From: Streptomyces sp. JJ38
Lineage (GTDB): Bacteria > Actinomycetota > Actinomycetes > Streptomycetales > Streptomycetaceae
NCBI RefSeq assembly: GCF_019303475.1
Contig: NZ_JABLSI010000012.1
Location: 1 to 64,000 of the forward strand
DNA length: 64,000 nt
Direction: 5' to 3'
In this document: positions 22,516 through 29,881 of the stretch, piece after piece
How positions within the stretch are numbered: the stretch's first letter is position 1
How the letters are laid out: each line of letters starts with the position of its first letter
Translations under genes and position numbers: made by a program
The notes under the pieces: model-generated
What the model was told of the DNA's origin: nothing
Databases searched by the model: none
Seen by the model: only the letters and a program-made list of their open reading frames with translations

Positions 22516-22833
22516 GTGGTGGACGAGGAGCCGTTGAAGGACTGGGCGGAACGCAGGGACCGGCGCATCGGCCGCCTGCGCGCCGTGCACGCCGTCACCG
22601 GAGAGGGCCCTCGCGGGACACACGTGGACCCGGAGGCGCCGCGCGTCATCGAGCGGTGGAACGGCTACGCGTGGGAGCCGCACCTGTTCGCGGCGAGCCT
22701 GGCCGAGGCGAAGGCCGTCCTGTATCCGCAGCCGGAGGAGCCGCCCTCCGGGCAGCCGGGGCCGGAGTCGGGGCCGCTGCGGCCGGGGCGCGGGAGGCAC
22801 CGGAAGCCCCGGGCCGGGGAGACGGACGGGTGA
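22516..22833 (+). CDS. DUF6087-like small protein
   Basis: 105 aa from GTG 22516 (AAGGAG upstream). VDEEPLKDWAERRDRRIGRL, RGTHVDPEAPRVIERWNGYA and WEPHLFAASLAEAKAVLYP match a small Streptomyces family that I recall as DUF6087, often found beside RiPP-type or anti-sigma-type loci. The C-terminal 35 residues are Pro/Gly/Arg-rich and probably disordered. It is the last gene of the operon, 59 bp after the methyltransferase, and converges with the Lrp gene. Confidence 0.65.
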   Translation: MVDEEPLKDWAERRDRRIGRLRAVHAVTGEGPRGTHVDPEAPRVIERWNGYAWEPHLFAASLAEAKAVLYPQPEEPPSGQPGPESGPLRPGRGRHRKPRAGETDG

Positions 22834-22849
22834 TGAGCGGCGGAGGGCG

Positions 22850-23305
22850 TCAGTAGGTCTTGATCGTCTTCATGGGCAGGTGGGACTCGAGGCGGAGGAC
22901 GGCGGGGAGGCCGCTCAGCTTGCCGGTGAGGAAGGCCTCGTAGGCGGCGTGGTCGGCGACGGTGACGCGGATGAAGTAGTCCGGGCGGCCGTACATGCGG
23001 CGGAACTCGATGACCTCCTCGTACGCGGCGACCGTCTCCTCGAACTCCTCGACCGTCTTGCGGTCGTTGGCGTAGATCTCGACGTCGATGAGGACCTCGA
23101 GCCCGCGCCCCATGGCGGCGGGGTCGATGACGGCGCGGTAGCCGGTGATCACGCCGCTCTCCTCCAGGCGCTTGACGCGGCGCAGACAGGGCGGGGGCGT
23201 CAGACCGACGCGCTTGGCCAGCTCGACGTTGGTCAGACGGCCGTCCTGGCGGAGCTGGAAGATAATTTCTCGATCAATGGCATCGATGCTGATTTCATTG
23301 CTCAC
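22850..23305 (-). CDS. Lrp/AsnC-family transcriptional regulator
   Basis: 151 aa. N-terminal HTH (DAIDREIIFQLRQDGRLTNV, PPCLRRVKRLEESGVITGY) and C-terminal RAM ligand domain (~70-145: LIDVEIYANDRKTVEEFEET, RPDYFIRVTVADHAAYEAFL). It is divergent from azlC with 62 bp between starts, so it most likely senses branched-chain or other amino acids and controls AzlCD export. The final LPMKTIKTY is typical of full-length members. Confidence 0.9.
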   Translation of the reverse strand: MSNEISIDAIDREIIFQLRQDGRLTNVELAKRVGLTPPPCLRRVKRLEESGVITGYRAVIDPAAMGRGLEVLIDVEIYANDRKTVEEFEETVAAYEEVIEFRRMYGRPDYFIRVTVADHAAYEAFLTGKLSGLPAVLRLESHLPMKTIKTY

Positions 23306-23367
23306 AGGCGCATCCTACGAGCATTTTCGGTAACCACATAAGGCGCGATTCCTTCTAACGTGTCGGC

Positions 23368-24123
23368 ATGGGAGTAAGCACTGCTGTTGTCGATCCGCAG
23401 GCCGGGCTCAGCCCCGCGCCGCCCGAGTCCCGGGGACGGTCGGAGGCACGGGGCGCGTTCGAGGAGTCCGCCGCCGTCGGCCTCGGGTTCATCCCGCTCG
23501 GGCTGGCTTTCGGGGCGCTCGTGACGCAGTCCGGGCTCGACTGGTGGTGGGCCGGCCTGTCGGCCGCGCTGATCTACGGAGGCTCGTTCGAGTTCCTGCT
23601 CATCGGCCTGGTCGGTGCCGCCGCGCCGCTGGCGACGGTCGCCGTCACCGCGTTCCTGGTGAACGTCCGGCACGTCTTCTACGCGCTCTCGTTCCCGCTG
23701 CACCGGGTGCGCGGCCGCCTGGGCAAGGCGTACAGCACGTTCGCGCTCACCGACGAGGCGTACGCGCTCACCGGCACGGCGGGCGCCCGGGCGTGGACGG
23801 GGAAGCGGGTGCTGTGCGTGCAGGTGTTCCTTCACCTGTACTGGGTCGGGGGCGCCACGGCGGGCGCGCTGCTCGGGGCGCTCATCCCGGACGGCGTCGT
23901 CGGGCTGGAGTTCGCGCTGACGGCGCTGTTCACCGTGCTGGCCCTGGACGCCCTGCGCGAGCGGCGCCACGATCTGCCGACGCCGCTGCTCGCGCTCTTC
24001 AGCGCGCTGCTCGCGTGGCTCGTCGCGCCGGACCAACTGCTGCTCGTGGCCTTCGGGTTGTTCACCGGTGGGCTGCTGGTCCGACGGGGCGCGACGCGCC
24101 GGGAGGAGGTCGGCCGTGCCTGA
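23368..24123 (+). CDS. azlC: AzlC-family branched-chain amino acid exporter subunit
   Basis: 251 aa, large subunit of the two-component AzlCD exporter. Signature GLGFIPLGLAFGALVTQSGL at ~37-56, GGSFEFLLIGL and FLVNVRHVFYALSFPL, plus about six more hydrophobic segments. The first ~30 residues are a Pro/Ala/Ser-rich cytoplasmic tail. AzlCD exports branched-chain amino acids or toxic analogues. It overlaps azlD by 8 bp and is divergent from the Lrp regulator that probably controls it. Confidence 0.9.
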   Translation: MGVSTAVVDPQAGLSPAPPESRGRSEARGAFEESAAVGLGFIPLGLAFGALVTQSGLDWWWAGLSAALIYGGSFEFLLIGLVGAAAPLATVAVTAFLVNVRHVFYALSFPLHRVRGRLGKAYSTFALTDEAYALTGTAGARAWTGKRVLCVQVFLHLYWVGGATAGALLGALIPDGVVGLEFALTALFTVLALDALRERRHDLPTPLLALFSALLAWLVAPDQLLLVAFGLFTGGLLVRRGATRREEVGRA

Positions 24124-24445
24124 CACGGGCTACGCCGTCGCGGCGGTGCTCGTCGCCGCCGCCGTCACCTGGGCGCTGCGGGCCCTGCCGTTCGCGGCCC
24201 TCGCCCCGCTGCGGGCGAGCGGCACCGTGCGGTACCTCAGCACCCGGATGCCCGCCGGCGTCATGGTGATCCTCGTCGTCTACTGCCTGCACGACGTCGA
24301 GGTGACCCAGGCCCGCGCCCTCGCACCACTGGTGGCGCTGGCCGCGACGGTCGCGCTGCACGTGCGGTGGCGCAACGCCATGCTGAGCATCCTGGGCGGC
24401 ACGGTCGTCCACGTCGCCCTGGCCAGCACGCTGTTCGGCGCCTGA
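24116..24445 (+). CDS. azlD: AzlD-family branched-chain amino acid exporter subunit
   Basis: 109 aa from GTG 24116, with GGGAGGAGG placed inside the 3' end of azlC. Three to four membrane helices: YAVAAVLVAAAVTWALRALP, MPAGVMVILVVYCLHDVEV and MLSILGGTVVHVALASTLF. Short AzlD partners always accompany AzlC, and the 8-bp overlap implies coupled, stoichiometric synthesis. Confidence 0.88.
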   Translation: MPDTGYAVAAVLVAAAVTWALRALPFAALAPLRASGTVRYLSTRMPAGVMVILVVYCLHDVEVTQARALAPLVALAATVALHVRWRNAMLSILGGTVVHVALASTLFGA

Positions 24446-24639
24446 GCTCCGTTGCCGGTCAGGGGTTGTGGAGCTGCCGGGGCGTGATCACGCCGAGCCG
24501 GTGGAGGCGTCCGTCCAGACCGGTCCCGACCCCATCGGCTTCACTCACCGGCGAGGCCGGACTGCGGCAACGCTCCCCGTAAAGCGGTACTCCGCGACGT
24601 CGTCGAGCCCTGTGCCGGAGACTCCGTGTCCGATGAGGG

Positions 24640-25020
24640 TCAGAGGGGGTTGAGGCGGGCCTTGAGGAGACAGAACTCGTTGCCCTCGGGGTCGGTCAGG
24701 ACGTGCCACTGCTCCTCCCCCGTCTGGCCGATGTCGGCCGGGCGCGCACCGAGCTTCAGCAGGCGCTCGAGCTCGGCGTCCTGATCGCGGTCGGTGGCGT
24801 TGACGTCGATGTGCAGCCGGGACTTCCCGGGCTCCGGCTCCTCCCTGCGGCTGAGGATGATCGTCGGCTGCGGCCCGCCGAAGCCCTCACGCGGCCCGAT
24901 CTCCAACGTCCCGTCGTCCTCGCGGTCGAGCACGACGAAGTCCAGGACCTCGCACCAGAACCGCGCCAGCACCTCGGGCTCGCGGCAACCGAGTACGAGC
25001 TCACTGATGCGACACGCCAT
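24640..25020 (-). CDS. VOC/glyoxalase-like domain protein
   Basis: 126 aa from ATG 25020. A single vicinal-oxygen-chelate fold of the glyoxalase_6 type: ISELVLGCREPEVLARFWCE, FVVLDREDDGTLEIGP, RLHIDVNATDRDQDAELERL and WHVLTDPEGNEFCLLKAR. The HIDV and EGNEFCL positions supply the usual metal-facing residues. Such stand-alone proteins act in detoxification or antibiotic binding; no substrate can be assigned. The 194 bp after azlD hold nothing recognisable. Confidence 0.85.
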   Translation of the reverse strand: MACRISELVLGCREPEVLARFWCEVLDFVVLDREDDGTLEIGPREGFGGPQPTIILSRREEPEPGKSRLHIDVNATDRDQDAELERLLKLGARPADIGQTGEEQWHVLTDPEGNEFCLLKARLNPL

Positions 25021-25312
25021 GAACGAAACCCACTTCCAGTCCGGGAAACCGCCGGGCAGGCCACGCGCGAACGCCACGGGCCCCCGACCAGGGAGAACGA
25101 CCGGGCGAGCGTACCGGACGAGAGCGGCACGGTCGACGTGATTCTCCGGGCCCGCCGCGCCCCCTGTCGGAGCGGCCGGGCGGCCGGCGATGACGTTGAC
25201 CGGGCGGAAGGAGAACTGACTCCGCGACACGCCCCGGCGGAGGTACGGCCGAACTCGCCGTGGACCCGCCCACATCAGCGCCCGAATCGCCCAGATCGCT
25301 AACATGGGGCAC

Positions 25313-25738
25313 ATGGCAGACAACCCGCCGGAAGAGCCCCGACTCCTGTCAGGCGGTAACCCGCAGATCCCGAAGGGCGACGGGGACGAGCCCGTGCAGA
25401 GCTATATCGAGGCGATGCCGGGCTGGAAGCGCGGGGTCGGCCGCCGTCTGGACGAGCTCATCGTGCGCACCGTTCCGGACGTGCGCAAGGCGGTCCGATG
25501 GAACTCGCCGTTCTACGGCATCGACGGCAACGGATGGTTCCTCAGCTACCACTGCTTCACCCGCTATGTGAAGGTCACCTGGCTCAACGGCTCGTCGCTG
25601 GAGCCGCTGCCCGCGGGCAAATCCAAGCATGAGCACGTGCGTTACCTGGATATCCACGAGGACAGCGAGGTGGACGAGGACCTCCTGGCGAGCTGGATCC
25701 GCCAGGCCGCCGACCTGCCCGGCGACGATCTCTTCTGA
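25313..25738 (+). CDS. DUF1801 (YdhG-like) domain protein
   Basis: 141 aa from ATG 25313; ATG 25304 is also possible. The core VQSYIEAMPGWKRGVGRRLD, VPDVRKAVRWNSPFYGIDGN and WFLSYHCFTRYVKVTWLNG is that of DUF1801 proteins related to the frataxin-like IscA/YdhG fold. Their role is unproven, although some relatives are linked to iron handling. The acidic C-terminus EDSEVDEDLLASWIRQAADL completes the family length. Confidence 0.8.
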   Translation: MADNPPEEPRLLSGGNPQIPKGDGDEPVQSYIEAMPGWKRGVGRRLDELIVRTVPDVRKAVRWNSPFYGIDGNGWFLSYHCFTRYVKVTWLNGSSLEPLPAGKSKHEHVRYLDIHEDSEVDEDLLASWIRQAADLPGDDLF

Positions 25739-25913
25739 GGCGGCCGACTCACCCGCGTTCGCCGCGAAACCGTCCGTACGGGGCCTCGCGGCCGAGGCGG
25801 ACCTCCGGGTAGGCCCCTCGGGCCGGCCGACGGCGTGGAGCTCCGGCGGCCGCGCACGGCCCGGCGATCAAAAGCGCTGGTGCGGCCGCTTCCCGGGCCG
25901 GTACGGTCCCGCC

Positions 25914-26582
25914 ATGGCACCATCAGCCGACACCGGCTCACCCTCCGTCCCCGTCACCGCGGACGACGTCGATCTCGCCGTGCGTCTGGCCGTGGCCGTG
26001 CTCGGCGAGGCGCCCCGAACCGCCTGGGACGCCAAAGCCGGTCCGCTGGAGTGGGACTGCTGGGAGACCATCGAGCACCTCAGCGACGACCTCTTCGCCT
26101 ACGCCGTCCAACTCGGCCCCAGGACACCGCCGCTGGACGGCGAGGTGCCCATCGTGTGGGAGAGCCGGCGGCCCGGCGGCCCGGAGACGACGATCCGCGT
26201 CGACCGGACGGCGGGGCCCGCGGGCCTGTTGCAGGCGTTGGAGGCGAGCGGCGCGCTGCTGGTCGCCATGGTGCGCACCGCGCCGCCGCGCACCCGGGCG
26301 TACCACGTCTTCGGGGTGTCCGACCCCGAGGGCTTCGCCGCCATGGGCGTCGTGGAGACCCTGGTCCACACGCACGACCTGGCGCAGGGGCTCGGGTTGC
26401 CCTGGAGCCCACCGGCCGAGCTGTGCGCCCGTGTGCTCACCCGCCTGTTTCCCCAGGCGCCGGAGGGCACGGAACCCTGGCCCACCCTGCTGTGGGCCAC
26501 CGGACGGGCCGAGCTGCCCGGACACCCCCGGCTGACCACCTGGCGCTGGGACGGGACGCCCCGGCACCCAGCCGTGGCCTGA
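25914..26582 (+). CDS. Maleylpyruvate-isomerase-N / DinB-like protein
   Basis: 222 aa from ATG 25914. Four-helix mycothiol-binding fold: VDLAVRLAVAVLGEAPRTAW, WDCWETIEHLSDDLFAYAVQ, AMGVVETLVHTHDLAQGLGL. EHLSDD and HTHD supply the His/Asp ligands of the metal centre. Related enzymes use mycothiol in isomerase, transferase or dechlorinase reactions. The C-terminal RAELPGHPRLTTWRWDG tail is common in Streptomyces members of unknown substrate. The next gene (trmO) starts 41 bp downstream. Confidence 0.78.
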   Translation: MAPSADTGSPSVPVTADDVDLAVRLAVAVLGEAPRTAWDAKAGPLEWDCWETIEHLSDDLFAYAVQLGPRTPPLDGEVPIVWESRRPGGPETTIRVDRTAGPAGLLQALEASGALLVAMVRTAPPRTRAYHVFGVSDPEGFAAMGVVETLVHTHDLAQGLGLPWSPPAELCARVLTRLFPQAPEGTEPWPTLLWATGRAELPGHPRLTTWRWDGTPRHPAVA

Positions 26583-26622
26583 CACAGGGTGAGCGACGCG
26601 CGGCACGGGCAGGAAGGCACAC

Positions 26623-27027
26623 ATGACCGCATACACCCTGCGTCCGATCGGACATGTCGAGTCGACGCTCACAGACCGGGCGTCGGCGCCGCGTCAGCCC
26701 GATGAGGGCGCCCCCGACGCCTGGCTGGTCTTCGACGACCCCTACCTCCCCGCGCTGGACGGCCTCGTCCCCGGAACGGACGTCCTGTTGCTCACGTGGC
26801 TGCACGGCGCCGACCGCCGCACGCTCACGGTCCGGCCCCGTGGCGACGCCACCCGCCCGCTCACCGGAGTCTTCGCCACCCGCTCCCCCGACCGCCCCAA
26901 CCCGATCGGCCTGCACCGCGTCCACATCCTGTCCCTCGCGGGCCCACGCGTCCACGTCCGCAACCTCGAAGCGATCGACGCGACGCCGATCCTGGACGTC
27001 AAACCCCTGCTCACCCGAGACCGCTGA
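26623..27027 (+). CDS. trmO: TrmO/TsaA-family tRNA-Thr(GGU) m6t6A37 methyltransferase-like protein
   Basis: 134 aa, the core beta-barrel domain of the TsaA/YaeB family: YTLRPIGHVESTLTDR at the start, VLLLTWLHGADRRTLTV, and the signature FATRSPDRPNPIGLHRVHIL at ~87-106, ending LEAIDATPILDVKPLL. TrmO methylates N6 of t6A37 using SAM. It is shorter than E. coli TrmO (which has an extra C-terminal domain), as is normal for actinobacterial members, whose RNA target is less certain. Confidence 0.85.
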   Translation: MTAYTLRPIGHVESTLTDRASAPRQPDEGAPDAWLVFDDPYLPALDGLVPGTDVLLLTWLHGADRRTLTVRPRGDATRPLTGVFATRSPDRPNPIGLHRVHILSLAGPRVHVRNLEAIDATPILDVKPLLTRDR

Positions 27028-27324
27028 GTCGTGCCCCAGGGGCTCATGACGCCGAGGACGGACATACGGCGTACCGGCCGGTAGAAGGGCCAGACGGCTC
27101 CGGCGGCTCGGACTCCGGGCGCTCGTCCGGCTCTGGCGGGGGGGGCGGCGTGTATCACGAGAGCTACTCGGCCGCCCGAGCCGCGGGCGCGGCACCGGTG
27201 TACACGGGACAGCCCGGGTACGGCGTCACCTGGACCGGGACGGCGACGGCGTGGGCTGCGAGTAGCCGCCCGGGCCGCCACGTCGGCGCGGGACGGGAGC
27301 CGGGGCCCAGGGGCGCGGCTCCCG

Positions 27325-27939
27325 TCAGCGCGCGGCCGGTTCGGCGGCCAGGGCCTCGTCGAGGAGGGTGGCCCACTGGGCGACGACGCGGGCGCGGCGG
27401 GGGCTGTCGTCGGTCAGGAGGTTGGCGAGGCCGAGGCCGCGGGCCATGTCGAGGAACCCTTGGACGGTCTCGCGGACGCCGGGTACGGACTCGTCGGCGC
27501 CGAGGACGTGCAGGGCCATGCGGTGCGTCTCGCGGCCGATGCGGGCCTCCAGGTCGGTGACCCGGGGGCGGAGCTGGGGTTCGTTGGACGCGGCGACCCA
27601 CAGATGGAGGGCGGCGCGGAAGAGGGGGCCGGTGTAGAGGCCGACGAGGGCGTCGACGGCGGCGTGGGTACCGCCGCGCTCGCCGCCCCGGCCGCCGCCC
27701 TCGCCCGTCAGGGCCCGCAGCTCGGCGGAGCGCTGTTCGGCGACGTACTCGACGGCGGCGGTGAAGAGGTCCTCGCGGGTGGGGAAGTGGTGCTGGGCGG
27801 CGCCCCGGGAGACGCCGGCGTGCTCGGCGACGACGGTGACCGTGCTGCCCGACCAGCCGTGCTCGGCCAGGCAGGTCACGGCCGACTCCAGCAGGCGCTG
27901 CCGGGTGGCCCGGCTGCGGTCCTGCTTGGGTGTCGTCAC
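27325..27939 (-). CDS. TetR-family regulator of the acyl-CoA operon
   Basis: 204 aa from GTG 27939, whose GTGA overlaps the stop of the enoyl-CoA hydratase gene; ATG 27948 is an alternative. HTH at ~10-55: RSRATRQRLLESAVTCLAEH, then STVTVVAEHAGVSRGAAQHHF. The C-terminal ligand domain is helical (LVGLYTGPLFRAALHLWVAA). Co-transcription with the catabolic genes suggests it senses an acyl-CoA intermediate and represses the operon, whose promoter would be upstream of 35230. Confidence 0.87.
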   Translation of the reverse strand: MTTPKQDRSRATRQRLLESAVTCLAEHGWSGSTVTVVAEHAGVSRGAAQHHFPTREDLFTAAVEYVAEQRSAELRALTGEGGGRGGERGGTHAAVDALVGLYTGPLFRAALHLWVAASNEPQLRPRVTDLEARIGRETHRMALHVLGADESVPGVRETVQGFLDMARGLGLANLLTDDSPRRARVVAQWATLLDEALAAEPAAR

Positions 27940-28697
27940 TGCGCCCATTCCGGGTCCCGTCGTTCGAGGAATGCCGTCATGCCCTCGCGGGCCTCGGCCG
28001 AGCCGAACAGCCGCGCGGACAGTGCTGTGAGGCTACCGGCATCCCGGTCGAAGGCACGCAGCACCTCGGCGGTGACCAGCTGCTTGGCGGCGGCGAGGCC
28101 CTGCGGGGAGCAGCGGCGCAGGGAGTCGAGGACGGGGGTGAGGGCGGCGTCGACGTCGTCGGCCGCCTGGGTGATCAGGCCCATCCGGGCGGCCTCGGCG
28201 GCGTCGAAGCGTTCCCCGGTGAGGTAGTAGCGGGTGGCGGCGCGGGGTTCGAGGCGGGGCAGGAGCGGGAGGGAGATGACGGCGGGGGCGACGCCGATAC
28301 GCACCTCGCTGAAGGCGAAGGAGGACGACGGGGCCGCGGCGCAGGAGATGTCACAGGCGCCGAGGAGGCCGAGCCCGCCGCCGCGTACGTGTCCGGTGAC
28401 GCGGCCGAGGACGGGCTTGGGCAGCTCGACCAGGGCGCGGAGCAGTGCGACGAGGTCCTCGGGGGTGCCGCCCCGGCCGCTGAGGTCGGCGCCGGAGCAG
28501 AAGGTGTTGCCGGTGTGGGTGAGGAGGACGGCGCGGACGGTGGCGTCGGCGGCGGCCCGCTCAAGGGCCTGGCGCAGCTCGGTCATCAGGGGGAGCGAGA
28601 GCGCGTTGCGGTTGTGGGGTGAGTCGAGGGTGAGGGTGCGGACCCCGCGCTCGTCGGTGCTGAGCACGAGGTCCTTCTCGTCGGCCCGGGCGTTCAT
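27936..28697 (-). CDS. Enoyl-CoA hydratase/isomerase (crotonase family)
   Basis: 253 aa. Crotonase fold: THTGNTFCSGADLSGRGGTP (oxyanion loop and acyl pocket), VLGRVTGHVRGGGLGLLGAC and FAFSEVRIGVAPAVISLPLL. The second catalytic-Glu position is SEVRIG; at the first position, HVRGGGLG has Gly where many hydratases carry Glu, so the reaction may be isomerisation, lyase or hydration with one acid. In the operon it would hydrate the unsaturated CoA ester formed by the carboxylase/dehydrogenase pair (AtuE- or LiuC-like). Confidence 0.83.
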   Translation of the reverse strand: MNARADEKDLVLSTDERGVRTLTLDSPHNRNALSLPLMTELRQALERAAADATVRAVLLTHTGNTFCSGADLSGRGGTPEDLVALLRALVELPKPVLGRVTGHVRGGGLGLLGACDISCAAAPSSSFAFSEVRIGVAPAVISLPLLPRLEPRAATRYYLTGERFDAAEAARMGLITQAADDVDAALTPVLDSLRRCSPQGLAAAKQLVTAEVLRAFDRDAGSLTALSARLFGSAEAREGMTAFLERRDPEWAQ

Positions 28698-28711
28698 GGA
28701 AAGGAGGCTCC

Positions 28712-29881
28712 TCAGTAGGACTTGGGCAGGCCGAGGGACTGGTGGGAGACGTAGTTGAGGATCATCTCCCGGCTGACGGGCGCGATGCGGGCGACGCGGG
28801 CGGCGTTGAGGAGCGCGGCGAGGCCGAACTCGGTGCTGAGCCCGTTGCCGCCGAGGGTGTGGACGGCCTGGTCGACGGCCTTGATGTTGGCCTCGGCGGC
28901 GGCGTACTTGGCCATGTTGGCGGCCTCGCCGGCCCCGACGTCGTCGCCCGCGTCGTAGAGGGCGGCGGCCTTGGTCGTCATGAGGCGGGCGAGTTCGAGC
29001 TCGATGTGGGCCTGGGCGAGGGGGTGGGCGATGGCCTGGTGGGCGCCGATGGGCTGCTTCCAGACGCTGCGGCTCCGGGCGTACTCGACGGCCTGGTCGA
29101 GGGCGAAGCGGCCCATGCCGAGGGCGAAGGCGGCGGTCATGATGCGCTCGGGGTTGAGCCCGGCGAAGAGCTGGAGGAGCCCGGCGTCCTCGTCGCCGAC
29201 GAGCGCGTGGGCGGGCAGCCGGACGTCGTCGAGGACGAGTTCGAACTGTTCCTCAGGCGCCTGGAGGTCCATGGGGATGAGGTTGCGCTGGAAGCCGGGG
29301 GTGTCGCGGGGGACGACGAAGAGGCAGGGCTTGAGCTTGCCGGTGCGGGCGTCCTCGGTGCGGCCGACGATGAGGGTGGACTCGGCGATGTCCACACCGG
29401 AGACGAAGACCTTGCGGCCGGTGAGCAGCCAGTCGCCGGTGGCCTCGTCGCGGCGGGCGGTGGTGGTGATGCGGTGGCTGTTGGAGCCGGCGTCGGGCTC
29501 GGTGATGCCGAAGGCCATCTTGGCGCTGCCGTCGGCGAGTCCGGGCAGCCAGCGGCGTTTCTGCTCCTCGGTGCCGAAGCGGGCGATGACGGTGCCGCAG
29601 ATGGCGGGCGAGACGACCATCATGAGCAGCGGGCAGCCCGCCGCCCCCAGTTCCTCCAGGACCGCCCACAGCTCGCGCATGCCGCGGCCCCCGCCGCCGT
29701 ACTCCTCGGGGAGGTTGACACCGAGGAATCCCAGCTTGGCGGCCTCGGACCACAGTTCGTCGGTGTGCCTGCCCTCGCGCGTGACGGTCTCGAAGTACGT
29801 CCGGCCGTAGTTCCGTCCCAGGGCGGCTACGGCGGCTCGGAGATCGGCCAGCTCCTGCGACTCGACCAGTGCGGTGTCCAT
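28712..29881 (-). CDS. Acyl-CoA dehydrogenase
   Basis: 389 aa, FAD-dependent flavoenzyme with all family blocks: LGFLGVNLPEEYGGGGRGMR, KMAFGITEPDAGSNSHRITT, WLLTGRKVFVSGVDIAEST, GRFALDQAVEYARSRSVWKQ, and QAVHTLGGNGLSTEFGLAAL. The C-terminal APVSREMILNYVSHQSLGLP is typical of citronellyl/isovaleryl-type dehydrogenases. The ATG at 29881 overlaps the stop of the biotin carboxylase gene (TGATG), giving tight coupling. The substrate is probably a branched acyl-CoA such as isovaleryl-, citronellyl- or related CoA (AtuD/LiuA-like). Confidence 0.9.
   Translation of the reverse strand: MDTALVESQELADLRAAVAALGRNYGRTYFETVTREGRHTDELWSEAAKLGFLGVNLPEEYGGGGRGMRELWAVLEELGAAGCPLLMMVVSPAICGTVIARFGTEEQKRRWLPGLADGSAKMAFGITEPDAGSNSHRITTTARRDEATGDWLLTGRKVFVSGVDIAESTLIVGRTEDARTGKLKPCLFVVPRDTPGFQRNLIPMDLQAPEEQFELVLDDVRLPAHALVGDEDAGLLQLFAGLNPERIMTAAFALGMGRFALDQAVEYARSRSVWKQPIGAHQAIAHPLAQAHIELELARLMTTKAAALYDAGDDVGAGEAANMAKYAAAEANIKAVDQAVHTLGGNGLSTEFGLAALLNAARVARIAPVSREMILNYVSHQSLGLPKSY

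Noticed and set aside
20193..22833. FxLD-type lanthipeptide locus
   Set aside because: The methyltransferase resembles FxLD-system enzymes, but there is no FxLD precursor, LanC-like or LanB-like gene in the operon.
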